Positions 46,547 to 57,421 of a DNA stretch of 64,000 bases are shown here, piece by piece. The notes under the pieces are model-generated. The model had not been told where the DNA came from and searched no databases. It saw only the letters and a list, made by a program, of their open reading frames with translations. This stretch comes from Phoronis australis (taxonomy: Eukaryota > Phoronida > Phoronidae), in NCBI GenBank assembly GCA_002633005.1, contig NMRA01000140.1, positions 360,367 to 424,366 of the forward strand, given 5' to 3'. The stretch's first letter is position 1. Every line of letters begins with the position of its first letter. The position numbers were made by a program, and so were the translations under genes.

Positions 46547-49129
46547 TTAAAGTCTCGTGTCTGCGCTTTCGACGTTTTGATTTTCGGCCAAAATTCTCGA
46601 TACCGTTGCCAGCAGCGAGAAACTGCACCGATTTTTGAAACCCATAGCATCGAACACGCGACGTGTGCAAACAAACGAAACGAACACAAAACCTCCCTGG
46701 CTCGCATTGAGAACCGTAAAAATGTACCAGAGAGCTAGACTGTCAGCCGCTATTGCAACAAATCCAATGACCCAAGTTATTCCAAGTAGAACGAACATTT
46801 TCAAGTGCATCACAAATTCATGCCTTGCAGTGTTTCTCGTGGATGTACTGACCGTTTTGGACTTATTAACAGACTTGTGCAGGGTATACGCAATAAGAAA
46901 ATACAAAATAACGTTAAATAAAATAGAGATAGCAACAGGAAGGACAAAAAACACGAGCATAGAATATGTTTGAGTGAACCAGCAGATTCCCTTTTCCGCA
47001 AAATTTGGCTTAAAATCTGTTTCAGCGCCGAAAACATCAGCGAAAACCGCCCCCAGTGCTACCAGTGCAGGCACCCCGTAAGCAAGGCAGCATAACGTAA
47101 CCAGACATCGGTGGCTATTTTGAGGAGATTTGGAGAAAGAACGGAATATGGTCCATGAATGCGCACCAATCACATTCATCCACGCAAACACAGAGAGGTA
47201 CGCCCACTGAGTGAGGGCGGCAAAAGTCTTACACGCCCAGGGGTGAAGGCCAGCTATTGGGCGCAAAAGATAGAATAGGCCTGCCAAGAACAATTGCAGA
47301 ACTAAACAAAACTGAAGTTTTCCTGGAAATGTATGGTATATAGGACACACCGGTTGTAATAGTATGCGCACAGCAAGGCCCGTCTCGGAAATGAGAAGAC
47401 AGACAATTGTCAATATTCCTAAAGGTGACAAATTTGATAGGTGCTGGTAGCGCCGAATGTTTTCAAGGCAAACTGTCAGGCTGCCGTTTCCAACATCACT
47501 GACGTCTTCTTTGGGAACAACTGCTTCCAAGTCGTGAATTAACACATCGCCATTGCTCTGAACTTCGAAACTCCAGATAAGCAAGGTTTTGTTACGGCAT
47601 TCAGAATGTGTGTTTTTATAACATTCGCTTGCGTTCACGTTGATGTCCAACAGGTGCCCCAATTTTCTCGCAGCGAAAAGGCGTTTCATTCTAGCTTTAA
47701 AATGTTCATATTTGGTGTTGTTTTGCTCGTTTTCCTCTACACCTGACGCGCACATGTCTTTTAAACGCTGCAGGAATGTAATGTCCAGGACGTATCGCAG
47801 TGTAGCAGCGTCATGCCCTATTAATGGTGAATCCAACTTCAACGTGAAATCTGGTGCTGTGTTCAGGTCAAATCTTTTTTCCAAGCCCTCTCCTACAAGA
47901 TAAGGCATGATTTGGCGATCAAAATATTCCTTGTTAGGCCTGGTGTGGTTTTGTGACGCTACATACCGTAAAATGACGCGCACGAAGGATAGCCTAAAAC
48001 GAGGAACACATTGTCCATTCTCTAAGAAATAACCTTCTTCACACTTTGAAAAGTTACAGTTGTTGAGATGATCCGAATCACACGAAGCCGTATTAATTTT
48101 ATCACGTTTTGCTCCTGTGCCCAGCGTACTTGAAAAGTTAATTTGAAATTTCCCTGCTCCGTTCACATCGAGTAGCAGTGAAAACGAAAATTTCCAGAAG
48201 AAATTTTTCGTTCCCGGGTTAGTCCATGGCGGAAAATTCCCATAGCACCGTAATGTTAGATTTTTTACGTACACCGGATCGTTACATATGCCACAGTAAT
48301 AATTTTTGTAATAAACATTGTGAGGTGATAGGAAAACAGTTTGAGAGGAATGACACTTTTTCACCAACTCGTTCGATTTGCAATCAGAAGGACACCCGCG
48401 AACAATCTTTGGGTCGCAGTACCTATAAATGTCTTCTCTGTCTTCTAGCATTAATTCGCACCGAGAATCGTTTAACCGGTTCAGAAACTCCTTCATGTTA
48501 CCTTCGACTGCAACCGTGGACAGTTCTTTGCACTGAAGATCAAACTTCCAAAACCTCATTTCGGTAACTCCATGGCATCGGGCACAATAGTAATTTCTAT
48601 ACTGCATCCCTGTCACATTGTCTCTGACTGGTATTCTGTTTATTGCCGTGTTCACTGTATTCTCGCATCCATTAATTAAGTCTGTTTGTCCAAAGTGAGT
48701 CGGACATTTTGTGATCATAAGCGTTCTGTTATTCTTTGCATTCAAATTGACGCATTCCACAGAATCGGATGCCTTTGACGAGATAGTAGCACTCGATAGC
48801 TTTGGACACGAGGACCAATAATCCTCACAACAGTCTCCATGCAGCTGACACATTACGTCACAAGAACAACATCGGCTACCTGGATACCTGTATCCGTCCA
48901 CTGGTGGTTGAACGATGTCACCACAAGCATTTTGGCATGTCCTCTTTCTAGGGTCATAAAGGGTGCACAGCATTGTTGAATGGTTGATATATTCGTGATC
49001 AATAGCCGTCTTGTTGTCGCAACTATACAGTGAAATCACCGGCGTTGCTAAATGAAATAAATGAATATGCATGTAAAATATGCAAAGCCGTAGTAAGCAA
49101 GTCGAGCCCATCTTCTCTGTGAACAGCAC
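46547..49129 (-). CDS. Somatomedin-B / Cys-rich / class B (adhesion-like) 7TM receptor, single exon
   Basis: An uninterrupted 860-codon frame. The signal peptide is within residues 1-34 (a second Met at 7, position 49111, is an equally good start). A somatomedin-B domain spans about 62-109 (CQNACGD...CCSCDVMCQLHGDCCEDYW). Two related Cys modules follow (about 142-200 and 246-295), each ending Y[RK]NYYCxxC, then a long N-glycosylated ectodomain to about 565. Seven membrane helices lie at about 568-592, 603-622, 636-660, 675-695, 722-748, 773-795 and 800-822. C633 (HPWACKTF) and C716 (GICWF) are the conserved extracellular pair. GITWVIGF (TM6) and FTVLNASQGGFVF (TM7) are class B/adhesion signatures. 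I see no GPS cleavage motif. The tail is short (about 40 residues). It is predicted to be a plasma-membrane G-protein-coupled receptor; ligand unknown. Being intronless suggests a retroposed or lineage-expanded family. Confidence 0.85.
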   Translation of the reverse strand: MLFTEKMGSTCLLRLCIFYMHIHLFHLATPVISLYSCDNKTAIDHEYINHSTMLCTLYDPRKRTCQNACGDIVQPPVDGYRYPGSRCCSCDVMCQLHGDCCEDYWSSCPKLSSATISSKASDSVECVNLNAKNNRTLMITKCPTHFGQTDLINGCENTVNTAINRIPVRDNVTGMQYRNYYCARCHGVTEMRFWKFDLQCKELSTVAVEGNMKEFLNRLNDSRCELMLEDREDIYRYCDPKIVRGCPSDCKSNELVKKCHSSQTVFLSPHNVYYKNYYCGICNDPVYVKNLTLRCYGNFPPWTNPGTKNFFWKFSFSLLLDVNGAGKFQINFSSTLGTGAKRDKINTASCDSDHLNNCNFSKCEEGYFLENGQCVPRFRLSFVRVILRYVASQNHTRPNKEYFDRQIMPYLVGEGLEKRFDLNTAPDFTLKLDSPLIGHDAATLRYVLDITFLQRLKDMCASGVEENEQNNTKYEHFKARMKRLFAARKLGHLLDINVNASECYKNTHSECRNKTLLIWSFEVQSNGDVLIHDLEAVVPKEDVSDVGNGSLTVCLENIRRYQHLSNLSPLGILTIVCLLISETGLAVRILLQPVCPIYHTFPGKLQFCLVLQLFLAGLFYLLRPIAGLHPWACKTFAALTQWAYLSVFAWMNVIGAHSWTIFRSFSKSPQNSHRCLVTLCCLAYGVPALVALGAVFADVFGAETDFKPNFAEKGICWFTQTYSMLVFFVLPVAISILFNVILYFLIAYTLHKSVNKSKTVSTSTRNTARHEFVMHLKMFVLLGITWVIGFVAIAADSLALWYIFTVLNASQGGFVFVSFVCTRRVFDAMGFKNRCSFSLLATVSRILAENQNVESADTRL

Positions 49130-49732
49130 TGCCAGTAGCTTGTATTTAAGTATTCATTTTAATTACAGTAATGGTCAACTTAATTGTCAAAACAAACGGA
49201 CATAAATTGTCGGTTCACGGTTGACGTCAATAGTTCATCTGGGGACATTTTATTCAGCAGTTAAAACACTTAAAAAATCAGGTTCCTGGTATTAGACGTA
49301 AGCAGTTAATGACCTCAGGGAATGACGACCGTAGCATACTTCAGTGCATGTTTTTGTTTTAAGGCGAAGGCAACATTTTTCATGTCATTTTTAGCAAAAA
49401 ATAAGGACCTTTGATTATCCCAGATATATTTTTTCACTTAATTACAGCTTTTCGTAATTTAATTTATTACTCGTCCTCTACTCCGGAAGTGACGTCTTGA
49501 GAGGCAAGAATTTCGCGCCAATTTCTTTTCACCTGGTCTGATTGTGATAGTTGTCGAGTCAGTCGGTTGTGATAAGTTCGGTCGTCGCTTCCTTTGGTTT
49601 AGAGTCAGTCAACATGCATCACTGTTGCTGCGTACCGTGATGTTCTCATTATTGTCTCAAGCGCACTTTAGTGGGAGTGTAGTGAACCAGTTCATCTGTA
49701 CCATGAGGTTTAATAGGATAGTCAGGTTCGCG

Positions 49733-49761
49733 GGCTTTTATGCTAGCATGGCTCTGATTGG
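49733..49761 (-). promoter_or_regulatory. CCAAT plus TATA-like promoter candidate
   Basis: On the minus strand, CCAAT (49761-49757) precedes GCATAAAAGCC (49743-49733), pointing toward the receptor gene that starts at 49129. It may be the receptor promoter with a leader of about 580 bases. Alternatively it may be the promoter of a long terminal repeat belonging to the adjacent Gag relic; both could be true. Confidence 0.35.
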
Positions 49762-49921
49762 ATAACGGCTGGAACATCATGGGAAGAATGATGCAACAAT
49801 GACGTAACTATCTTGTAGTTCACTAGTTCTTCGTACTTGGACCTCTACTGAGACAAGACGTGTTATTTCAACCTGCGACTCGTGTACGCGCGGCTCCTAC
49901 AGTGGTCCCTCTGGAGTTTTC

Positions 49922-50700
49922 TTATTGAACCTTCCTCTTAACCCTATCAGGACAGTTATGTGCAGAGTGACCCTCCTTCTGGCACGTGTAACACTTCTTA
50001 GGTTCTCTCGAAGCACCATCCTTCCGATGGACTTCATTTGTTTTGGGCTTATTGGCAGCTGGGCAAGAGTCAGATTGGGTTTTCTTAGAATCCCATCTAT
50101 TTTGGTTCTGATCATTCTGGACTGAAGATTTAACTCTTCTGAAAGACCCTGGAGATTTTAACACAAGTTTCGGGATTACCCGAGTCTGTTCGAACAGTTA
50201 CGGCCTTTTGTAACTGGGCTAACATTCCCTCAGTCTCCTTCGATTTGACCTCGTTCTGGGCTGTTACTGAAGCTATTCGATACGAATTATCCTAGACCTC
50301 CCCCTTCTATGTGGATTTTCTTTAATTAAATAAGCCGAGTGTACGTTAGCTCCCCTACCAGGCCGCCGTCTCACCCGATCTCGGGTTCGATGCTTTTCTT
50401 CCATCATAGATTTCGCATCTTCCTATAGACGAGGTTTCTTTAGCAGAACAAACTCCCCTACCTCTGCATCTAATGCCTCATCACTCTCATGGCCCATTCC
50501 GTAATACATTCTCCTGGTCTCTGATTTGCCGTTCCCAAAATCTGGCTAGCCGTGGAGGCTCTCCCTTCATCACCATAATAACTGTCTAACACCTCTAGGC
50601 CTTCATACAGGGTTACTTTTTCCAGTTCCCCACAAAATACAAAGGCTTCCCTTCTAAGCAGTACATAAACGGGTCTAAAGCCTCACCAGGAGTTATTCCA
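49922..50700 (-). pseudogene. Decayed retroelement Gag with CCHC zinc knuckle
   Basis: The minus-strand frames read in order: PGEALDPFMYCLEGKPLYF; then (shifted) VLDSYYGDEGRASTASQIL, QRPGECITEWAMRV; then KSPGSFRRVKSSVQ; and finally CYTCQKEGHSAHNCP, a CX2CX4HX4C nucleocapsid zinc knuckle. These are hallmarks of Ty3-like Gag proteins. Several stops and frameshifts separate the pieces. The 5' part ends abruptly at about 50700, where a plus-strand PHD-finger gene begins. No protease, reverse transcriptase or integrase follows to the left. It is therefore a truncated dead copy. Confidence 0.7.
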
Positions 50701-50706
50701 GCATTG

Positions 50707-52822
50707 TCCACGGAGGTACAATTATATTGTATATGTCATCAACCCGATGATAGGTCTACAATGATACCGTGTGACGAATGTAAACAGTGGTTCCATGCAT
50801 TATGTTTTGGGTTAAACCAAGAACAGGCTATGGCTCTGCCTGAGTTTGAATGTTCCCTAAGTGTGTGATTCACAGGGGAAATTGATCGGGAAAGGATACA
50901 ACATTTTGTTGTATCTAGCAGAATGTCGAATGATAGAGGAGAGCAGTTGTGTAGAAGGGTAGCAGACGGTCCTGATGGAGTTCCTCAAGGGGGATGCCGG
51001 GGAGCCAGGGCGTCGGAGTGAGGAGCCGCCGAGACGGGGAAGGTCCCCAACCAGCCGAAGGGAAGATTCCCGTAGGCGGAACAGGAGCCAGCGTGGAGCC
51101 TGGCGTCGTGAATAAAGACACCACCGGGAGGCTCGGAGCGGGTATATCGCCCAGACGAAGAAGAAGTCTGTTGGAAGCTGTAGAAAGAATTTGGCCGTGG
51201 GATGTCCCTATTGTAGCCAAGATCCGAGTGACGTGGCCCGGCAAGTAATGGACTGCCATCTGCCTCCTGGGGGTGTTGCTTGGGACGGGAACCCAGGACA
51301 TCGTGGAGTCACGGAAAGGGGCGTGGTTTCTGCACGATCTGGCCAAGGCTGTGGACGGCAAGTCGCCAATGGAGCTTGTAAAGAGGGTCTAAGAGAGCCG
51401 GTTTCAGGAGGAGGTTCAGCTAGTGTGTCAACACGTGGAATTGGAGCGTCTGAGTCAGTGAAGTGTCGCTGGGGCGTGTGGACAGCTTGCCCTATATTGT
51501 TACATGCAGAAGTATTAGAGGGCTTTCACGAGTTATCAGCTGATCAGGGTTGCGGGAAGAAGATGGCCAGGAGGGAAGCGTATCCCCTTTAAATGGCTGG
51601 GAGAGTTCCTGTTAGAGCAGCCCATGGAGACAGCGTCTTCAAGTGGATGTGATGCGGTACGTGGGAAGCCAGCGTCAAGGGAGCGTCGATGGCGAGTTCG
51701 GTGGCGAGCTCGTCGGGGGTTGATCCTCTTTCCCGAGGGAAAGCCATTGTAAGCGCGAAACCGGCGTCGAAAAGGGCATCGTGGCGAGTGGGCCTCGGAC
51801 TCCTCCTCGGAGTTCGTGCGCTTCTTTGTCGGGGGTTACCGGAACAGAAGAAGCGAGGCAACCAAGGGAGTCGCCGCACCAGCTCCTGATGACGGTCATC
51901 AGAAGTGCTCAAGGAGGTGAGTTGAATTTGCCTGATAGTGAAGACGAGAGTGACAAACCTTTAACATTGTCTGGTTTACGGCGGGTTGATCCTCAGGTAG
52001 CAGTTGAGGTAGCAGATGCGCACTTTCATGACTACACTGGTCTATCCAGGGGATAATGTTCTAGATGTGTATGGACATCTAGGAACTTTGTGTGACGTAG
52101 AAGTAAATTTTGAAGATATCGGGGGAATAGCTGTTTTCAGGGATCCTGAAAGATGGGCCATGGTTTCGAATGTAAGGGATTGGGAAGAGTTTTGTGTCGT
52201 TCTAGGTTTACATCCAAAGTCGGTGACTATACAGGTATCAGATGACCATATGAGCACTTGACTGCAATACCAGGCTAATACATTGCTGCATTAGAGGAAA
52301 TTGGTATTGATCTGACGGGACCATACATTGCAGAAGCTCGGGAATTGGATTGGTTATCAATGTAAGAACACTTGCTAAGATCAATATTGATAGAATGGGA
52401 TCAGCCACGAGTGAGACGGGGTAGGCCCGTGGTTTTCCATTGTAAAAATGCTCCAAACTTGACCTCGACGAAAGACGCTGGGGGAAATGTTATGGGAAAT
52501 AGCAAGGGACTCTTTGAATAATTCAATTACATTCGTTTCGGGGAGGACCAAAAACGGTAGAAAAGTGTTTAAGGTTCTTCCTAACACGTACTTTTCGGTA
52601 TCCGGAGTTGGACTGGGTAGAATCCAGGGAGACCGAGCTCGTGGGATACGAGCTATTCCATGGGATCGGTTGTTGATCGAAACGGATGCGCCATACAATC
52701 ACCCGAGTGAGACGGGGAGGTCTCATTCACATTCGGTGCTAATAGGGGAACGGTGCAAACAAATAGCGGAAGTCAGGGAAGTTAGTATAGGGGAAATTTA
52801 TAGACTTTGGCGGGAAAATTAA
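50707..52822 (+). pseudogene. Broken PHD finger - zinc finger - TatD nuclease gene (TATDN2-like)
   Basis: A PHD finger at 50707-50868 (YCICHQPDDRS then CDECKQWFHALC) ends in a TGA. A C2H2-like finger (CPYCSQDPSDVARQVMDCH) lies at about 51200-51260. The TatD metal-dependent nuclease fold is spread over at least three frames from about 51990 to 52822: DAHFH (first metal site), then VLGLHPKS, LEEIGIDLTGP, VVFHCKNAP, LPNTYFSVSG, and IPWDRLLIETDAPY with its catalytic Asp. The C-terminal helix ends at WREN*. The motif order matches TatD DNases completely, but frameshifts and stops break it. It is GC-richer than its surroundings. No introns are evident, so it is a mobile-element gene or a retrocopy rather than a spliced host gene (inference). 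Confidence 0.72.
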
Positions 52823-55717
52823 GAGGGAAGGAAGAACAAGGGAGAAAAAATATGCAATGAGTAAGAGAAAGGGATTATGTATTGTGTATGGGACTAATCG
52901 CATTGTAATCACTGTCAGTTTTTACAAAGTCCTGGTGTAAATTGGTAATGGAACGTGTGTGAAAATGACCCATGGCTATAAGCATAGCTTTCTTCAAATA
53001 GACTTCACTTGGAAAAATACAGCTTTCTTTAAATATCCTTCGATTTTGTCATCCGCGAGGATACATATGGGAAGGTTATTGGTGTTATGTTGTGATTCAT
53101 GTGAATAGTAAATACACGCGTTTCAGGTATTGAACAGAGCGTTACATGTGAAATGGATGCACTATACCTCACTCGCTCTTACTATGTTTCAGAATCAGCC
53201 AAGAAGACCCAGTAACGGGGGTATTTTAAAACTGGGGACTGTGGCTGGGGGGAATTTATTCGAAGTTTTATGGGGATTTTTGGGGTGTTATACGAAAGGG
53301 TTCAACTTGCTTAAAATTAAGAAAGAAAATATACCTTTTATGACAGTCGGAACTGTCATTCGGACTATGCTAGTATTGGGTATATATTGGATAGTCTGAA
53401 TCTTTTACCAATTTCTTGTTAAGATTATATTTTATGGGAGTAGACTATCTACTGGGTATACATATGGGATAGTCTTGCAGATCTGAAATTTTAATGACTT
53501 AACTTTGTCTTTGGAAGTTGTTCCGATTGAGATCATCTGGGGAGATATCATTTTTATTTTATTTTTAGAATTGAAGTACCAAAACCGTGGTAGATTATGA
53601 TCGCAAGGTCAACTTAATTAGTTTAGTTAATTGTGAATCCATGGCTGAACTTTCCAGATTACAGCTACACTAAACATTTCACGGCAAACAAAACTGCACA
53701 TGTCGTTAGTCCAAGTTTAATCTTTATTAGAACTCAAGTCATAAAATATATAGAAAAGTGCAAATATGGTGGTAGCCAAACTGAAGATTTGGAATCTCTA
53801 AACAATTTCAGCTGCACTGACTACATAACTATTCTAGCTTTTTGTCCGCCATAAAAATGAAGAGTGGGCACAAGTTCAGAACAACTGTTCTCTAGTCAAA
53901 TATCTGGTTAAACGAGATTGAGTCAATGTTAAAAGAATGGTCAATGTAATGTCGTTAACTGAGATCAGCGTTTGTAAATCCACCGAGTATATTGATATGC
54001 GCGTCGTTTATCTTCAATTGTTCCAAATGATTGTAGCTTTTAGCTTTTAAGTTCATCGATTTTTAAAAATCGAAAACCATACTTGGCAAAACCGTTGTTT
54101 ATTCCAGCTGAATACCGCCGTGGTGTTCGTTTTAAGAAAATTTTTGGTTATAGCATTTTGAAAATTCGTCAGTATGTACAGACTAAGATGTTTACTACAG
54201 TTTATGATCGGATAATTCATGCGCGCACCCAGGGGGCGGGGCTCAAAAAGGTACGCCTCAGAGAAACAAAAAGTCAGAGAAAAGGATACAAAAAGTCCAC
54301 TAAAAAGGCGCAAACGCACAATTCACAGCTCTGGACGTGGTACCCCGTTTTATTTATTTTTTGATTTTTTTAGTCCTTCGGCTTTTTTGTCGGTAAAAGG
54401 TCCCATCGTCGGAAATTCGAACCCCCTATATTAAAGGCTGGGTGCGCGCATGTAATTACTTGCTTTCACCGGACAATGCGGTCATCGCAACCGTATGATC
54501 CGACTATGGCGCCACGCTCTCTTTGATCATGGTAAAAGCCGTTCAGAAGTACGGCGTTAACCAATTTCAATTCAACACTCAAGAGTCCCCCGTTCTTTTG
54601 CGGTCTGTAGCGTTTGAGTCCATTAAGTCCTCTTGCGAAGCATCAGCGACTGAATAATGAGCGGGGCGGACACTTTCTTCCGAAACTCCGAGGATAAGGA
54701 TCATCGTCACTAATCGTTTTGTATCAACTTGGTTTGGCTAGAGACTCCTACATTAATGTTTTAGTTGTGGCAACTCGGTCAACTTTCGTGATTGTGCGTT
54801 TTTCAATCTGAGTTTGCTAAAGTATATGTTTCACTGAAGTGTCAACAGATAGAGCTAAACGAGAACTGTATAATTTCCTTTCCCATTGAAATCATGATTT
54901 TACCCCTATTTGTATCACACTTTAAGCCTGATAAATGTATAGAGAAACAGGGACACGCCCCCCGAGACATTCCCTCCGCCGCTATAACTGCATGATCCGG
55001 ACATATAATGGGCTTGCTAATTTTAGCGAGGCATACCCATGCATACACAGTTCAGTGAACTCGTGCAATTTACTCAGATCTTTCATCATTTTCAATGTAA
55101 CTGTCGCAATTGGTTTATCATTCGAAATGGAAGACTGGCACTTAAAAGAATGATGAAATACTCTTTTTAAGGTCGATTTGATATAACTGCTAGGAAGTGT
55201 GAATCTAATCCTGTAGATAAGGCGCGGGTCTAGCAACATTTCACCTTTACCCAGTGTAGAGAATTTAAGTGTATTAATTAAAACATTCAAAGACATAAAT
55301 GAGATATTACCGATTGCAATGTCAGCAATGTAGCCTACGTAGATTTTCACGACCAACGATGATGTTTAGCGACGACAATGAGCAACGAGGAACTCTGATT
55401 TTTTTCGAAGTCGATTCTAGGCAGTTATTTATCAATTATATTATAGGCTGGCTGCGTTATTAACAGGCCCTGTGATATGTATGTTTATTCACTACAGCAA
55501 TTAACCTTTGAGACACTTGCTATCAGCGGTGCAGCTCTTTAATGCACTCCGTCACTCTCCCCTCTTGCAGTGTCGACGTGACTGTGCACTTTTTACCTGC
55601 CTTCTGTGCAAACAGTCACGTGACACTATGATGTGACCCCGGGGTTATGACCTGTGTACCCAAGGGTATTATCAACCGGTTCCTAAAATATCACGTCCAC
55701 TGAGTAGACTGTCGCGA
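52823..55717. other. Intergenic, no gene recognised
   Basis: AT-rich DNA. A short imperfect duplication (GGGTATATATTGGATAGTCT against GGGTATACATATGGGATAGTCT) lies at about 53378-53475. The family-C element is at 54218-54453. The last several hundred bases are the presumed UGT promoter; I see no confident TATA box. Confidence 0.5.
54218..54453. mobile_element. Inverted-repeat element family C, copy B (perfect 15-bp ends)
   Basis: Starts CATGCGCGCACCCAGGGGGC and ends AGGCTGGGTGCGCGCATG, a perfect 15-bp terminal inverted repeat (CATGCGCGCACCCAG). Shared interior landmarks with 11025-11296 are GGCTCAAA, AAAAAGGT, GCCTCAGAGAAACAAAA, TTTTTTTAGTCCT and CCCCCTATATT. It is a MITE-sized non-autonomous element. 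Confidence 0.75.
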
Positions 55718-57298
55718 ATGATGGCTGGTGTAATAACGAAATGTGTATTTCATTTAACCGTGCTTGTTCTTCAGACGCATATGTGTTACACAGGGCACAT
55801 TCTACTGGCCAGTTCACCCATGTACAGCCACATGGCACAGCATGTTGCCATAGGAGAAGAACTGATCAAAATGGGCCACCGAGTCAGTATTGCGACAGCT
55901 GAGACGGTGTCGGTGAGTAAACTGTTGGGGAACACAAAGATTTCTGTGGAACGCTTCAGACCACCACCGTCTCACTTACCACAGTTCTTCGGCAAGGATA
56001 TGGATGATTTAGTCCATGACTCTGTGAACATGTCGATGATTCAGTTCCACAATGGGATGAATGAAAGATGTCTTGCTTATTGTGACGCCATGCTCTCGGA
56101 CGAGGATTTCTTAAAGAGGCTGAAAAGTCAAAAAGTCGACTTAGTTCTGATTGATGCTTTAATTTTTACACGTTGCTTCGTTTTACTACCAAAAAAGCTT
56201 GGAGTTCCGTTTGTAGCTGAGACTCCAATACCCGAGTCTTTTCTGTCTGGAGCCCCATTTTGGCCCGTTGCACAGCCTAATGTGCCGCTGCGAGTACTGC
56301 CACATCAGATGAACTTCTTGGAACGCTTGCTAACAGTTTTTGAAAGCATCTTCTTAAACTGTGTCGACTTCCCTGTCGGTGGAAGTTGGCTAATTACAAA
56401 ACATCTTCCTCATGAAAGTGACAGCGTGCGCTATCGAGATTTGATGACTGAATCTTTATTGTGGATTTATGGGTCAAAAGATCCAATTTTTGATTACCCA
56501 GGGGCTTTAATGCCCAACTCGTTAGTTGTGGGGGGACTCACGACGAATCCGGCTAAGCCTCTTCCTGACAATTTAAAGAACTTTATGTCTACTGCCAAAC
56601 ACGGTGTTATTCTGTTCTCATATGGATCGATCGCTAAAAAGATACCACTGATGTACTTACAAAAATTATTGGACGCTTTTTCTCGTCTGAAACAAAATGT
56701 TCTCATGAAAGTTCACGACCCTTCTGCGTTGCAACCCAGTGCAAACGTCAGGCTCGAAAAATGGGTTCCTCAAAATGACGTGCTTGGTCACCCTAACACT
56801 AAACTGTTTATCACTCACTGCGGGTCTAACAGTTTGTATGAGGCCTTGTACCACGGCGTGCCACTGCTGGGGATGCCAGTTATGCCCAATGACCAACCGT
56901 ACAATGCAAAAAAGATTGAACATAAGCGTTGGGGTTTGTGGCTTGATTTGCAGAACTTCACCTCTGACGACGTAGTGGAAGCCGTTACAAAACTTTTAGA
57001 AGATCCTGTGTATGCTCTGAATATGAAAAAGGCTTCATCAGCTTTTAAATCTAAACCGATGACACCGAGGAAAGAGGCCGCGTTTTGGATTGATTACGTC
57101 ATGAAAAATGGCGGAGACTTTTTACGTCCTGTTTCGTTAGGTATGCCGTGGTGGCAGTCTTTAATGGTCGACATCTATAGCTTCATTATAGGTTCTTTAT
57201 TATTGACGTCAGCGATTTTCTATTGGTGTGTGAGGACAGCCTGCAATAAAATTAGGAGAAAAACCCGAAAAGCTTCGGAATCAAAGAAAGACAACTAG
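55718..57298 (+). CDS. UDP-glucuronosyltransferase-like enzyme, single exon
   Basis: 526 codons, the usual UGT length. UGTs transfer a sugar from a UDP-sugar to lipophilic substrates in the ER lumen. Order: N-terminal signal sequence (about 1-26); acceptor-binding half with catalytic His38 (SPMYSHMA) and its partner Asp146 (DLVLIDALIF); donor-binding half with LFSYGSIAKKIP and the UGT signature WVPQNDVLGHPNTKLFITHC (349-368). The signature continues GSNSLYEALYHGVPLLGMP, then NDQPYNA with the sugar-contacting D392-Q393. One C-terminal membrane helix lies at about 486-503, and a basic cytosolic tail ends KKDN, a KKXX ER-retrieval signal. Everything needed for activity is present. The N-terminal Met pair leaves the start ambiguous by one codon. 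No introns, unlike most vertebrate UGTs. The sugar donor and substrate cannot be predicted. Confidence 0.95.
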   Translation: MMAGVITKCVFHLTVLVLQTHMCYTGHILLASSPMYSHMAQHVAIGEELIKMGHRVSIATAETVSVSKLLGNTKISVERFRPPPSHLPQFFGKDMDDLVHDSVNMSMIQFHNGMNERCLAYCDAMLSDEDFLKRLKSQKVDLVLIDALIFTRCFVLLPKKLGVPFVAETPIPESFLSGAPFWPVAQPNVPLRVLPHQMNFLERLLTVFESIFLNCVDFPVGGSWLITKHLPHESDSVRYRDLMTESLLWIYGSKDPIFDYPGALMPNSLVVGGLTTNPAKPLPDNLKNFMSTAKHGVILFSYGSIAKKIPLMYLQKLLDAFSRLKQNVLMKVHDPSALQPSANVRLEKWVPQNDVLGHPNTKLFITHCGSNSLYEALYHGVPLLGMPVMPNDQPYNAKKIEHKRWGLWLDLQNFTSDDVVEAVTKLLEDPVYALNMKKASSAFKSKPMTPRKEAAFWIDYVMKNGGDFLRPVSLGMPWWQSLMVDIYSFIIGSLLLTSAIFYWCVRTACNKIRRKTRKASESKKDN

Positions 57299-57421
57299 TA
57301 CCCTTATTTAACTGTATTTGATAAATGCCAATACTCTCACACTAGTCGTGGAAAGAAAAGCCCAGCTCTTCCCTGTTGTAATAATTTGAAGTAACGGAAT
57401 GTCATATATGTCAGTGTTTGT

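Noticed and set aside
50915-51361. 148-codon ORF on the minus strand
   Set aside because: Antisense to the PHD/zinc-finger/TatD relic in GC-rich sequence with few stops; Pro/Ser-rich with no similarity.
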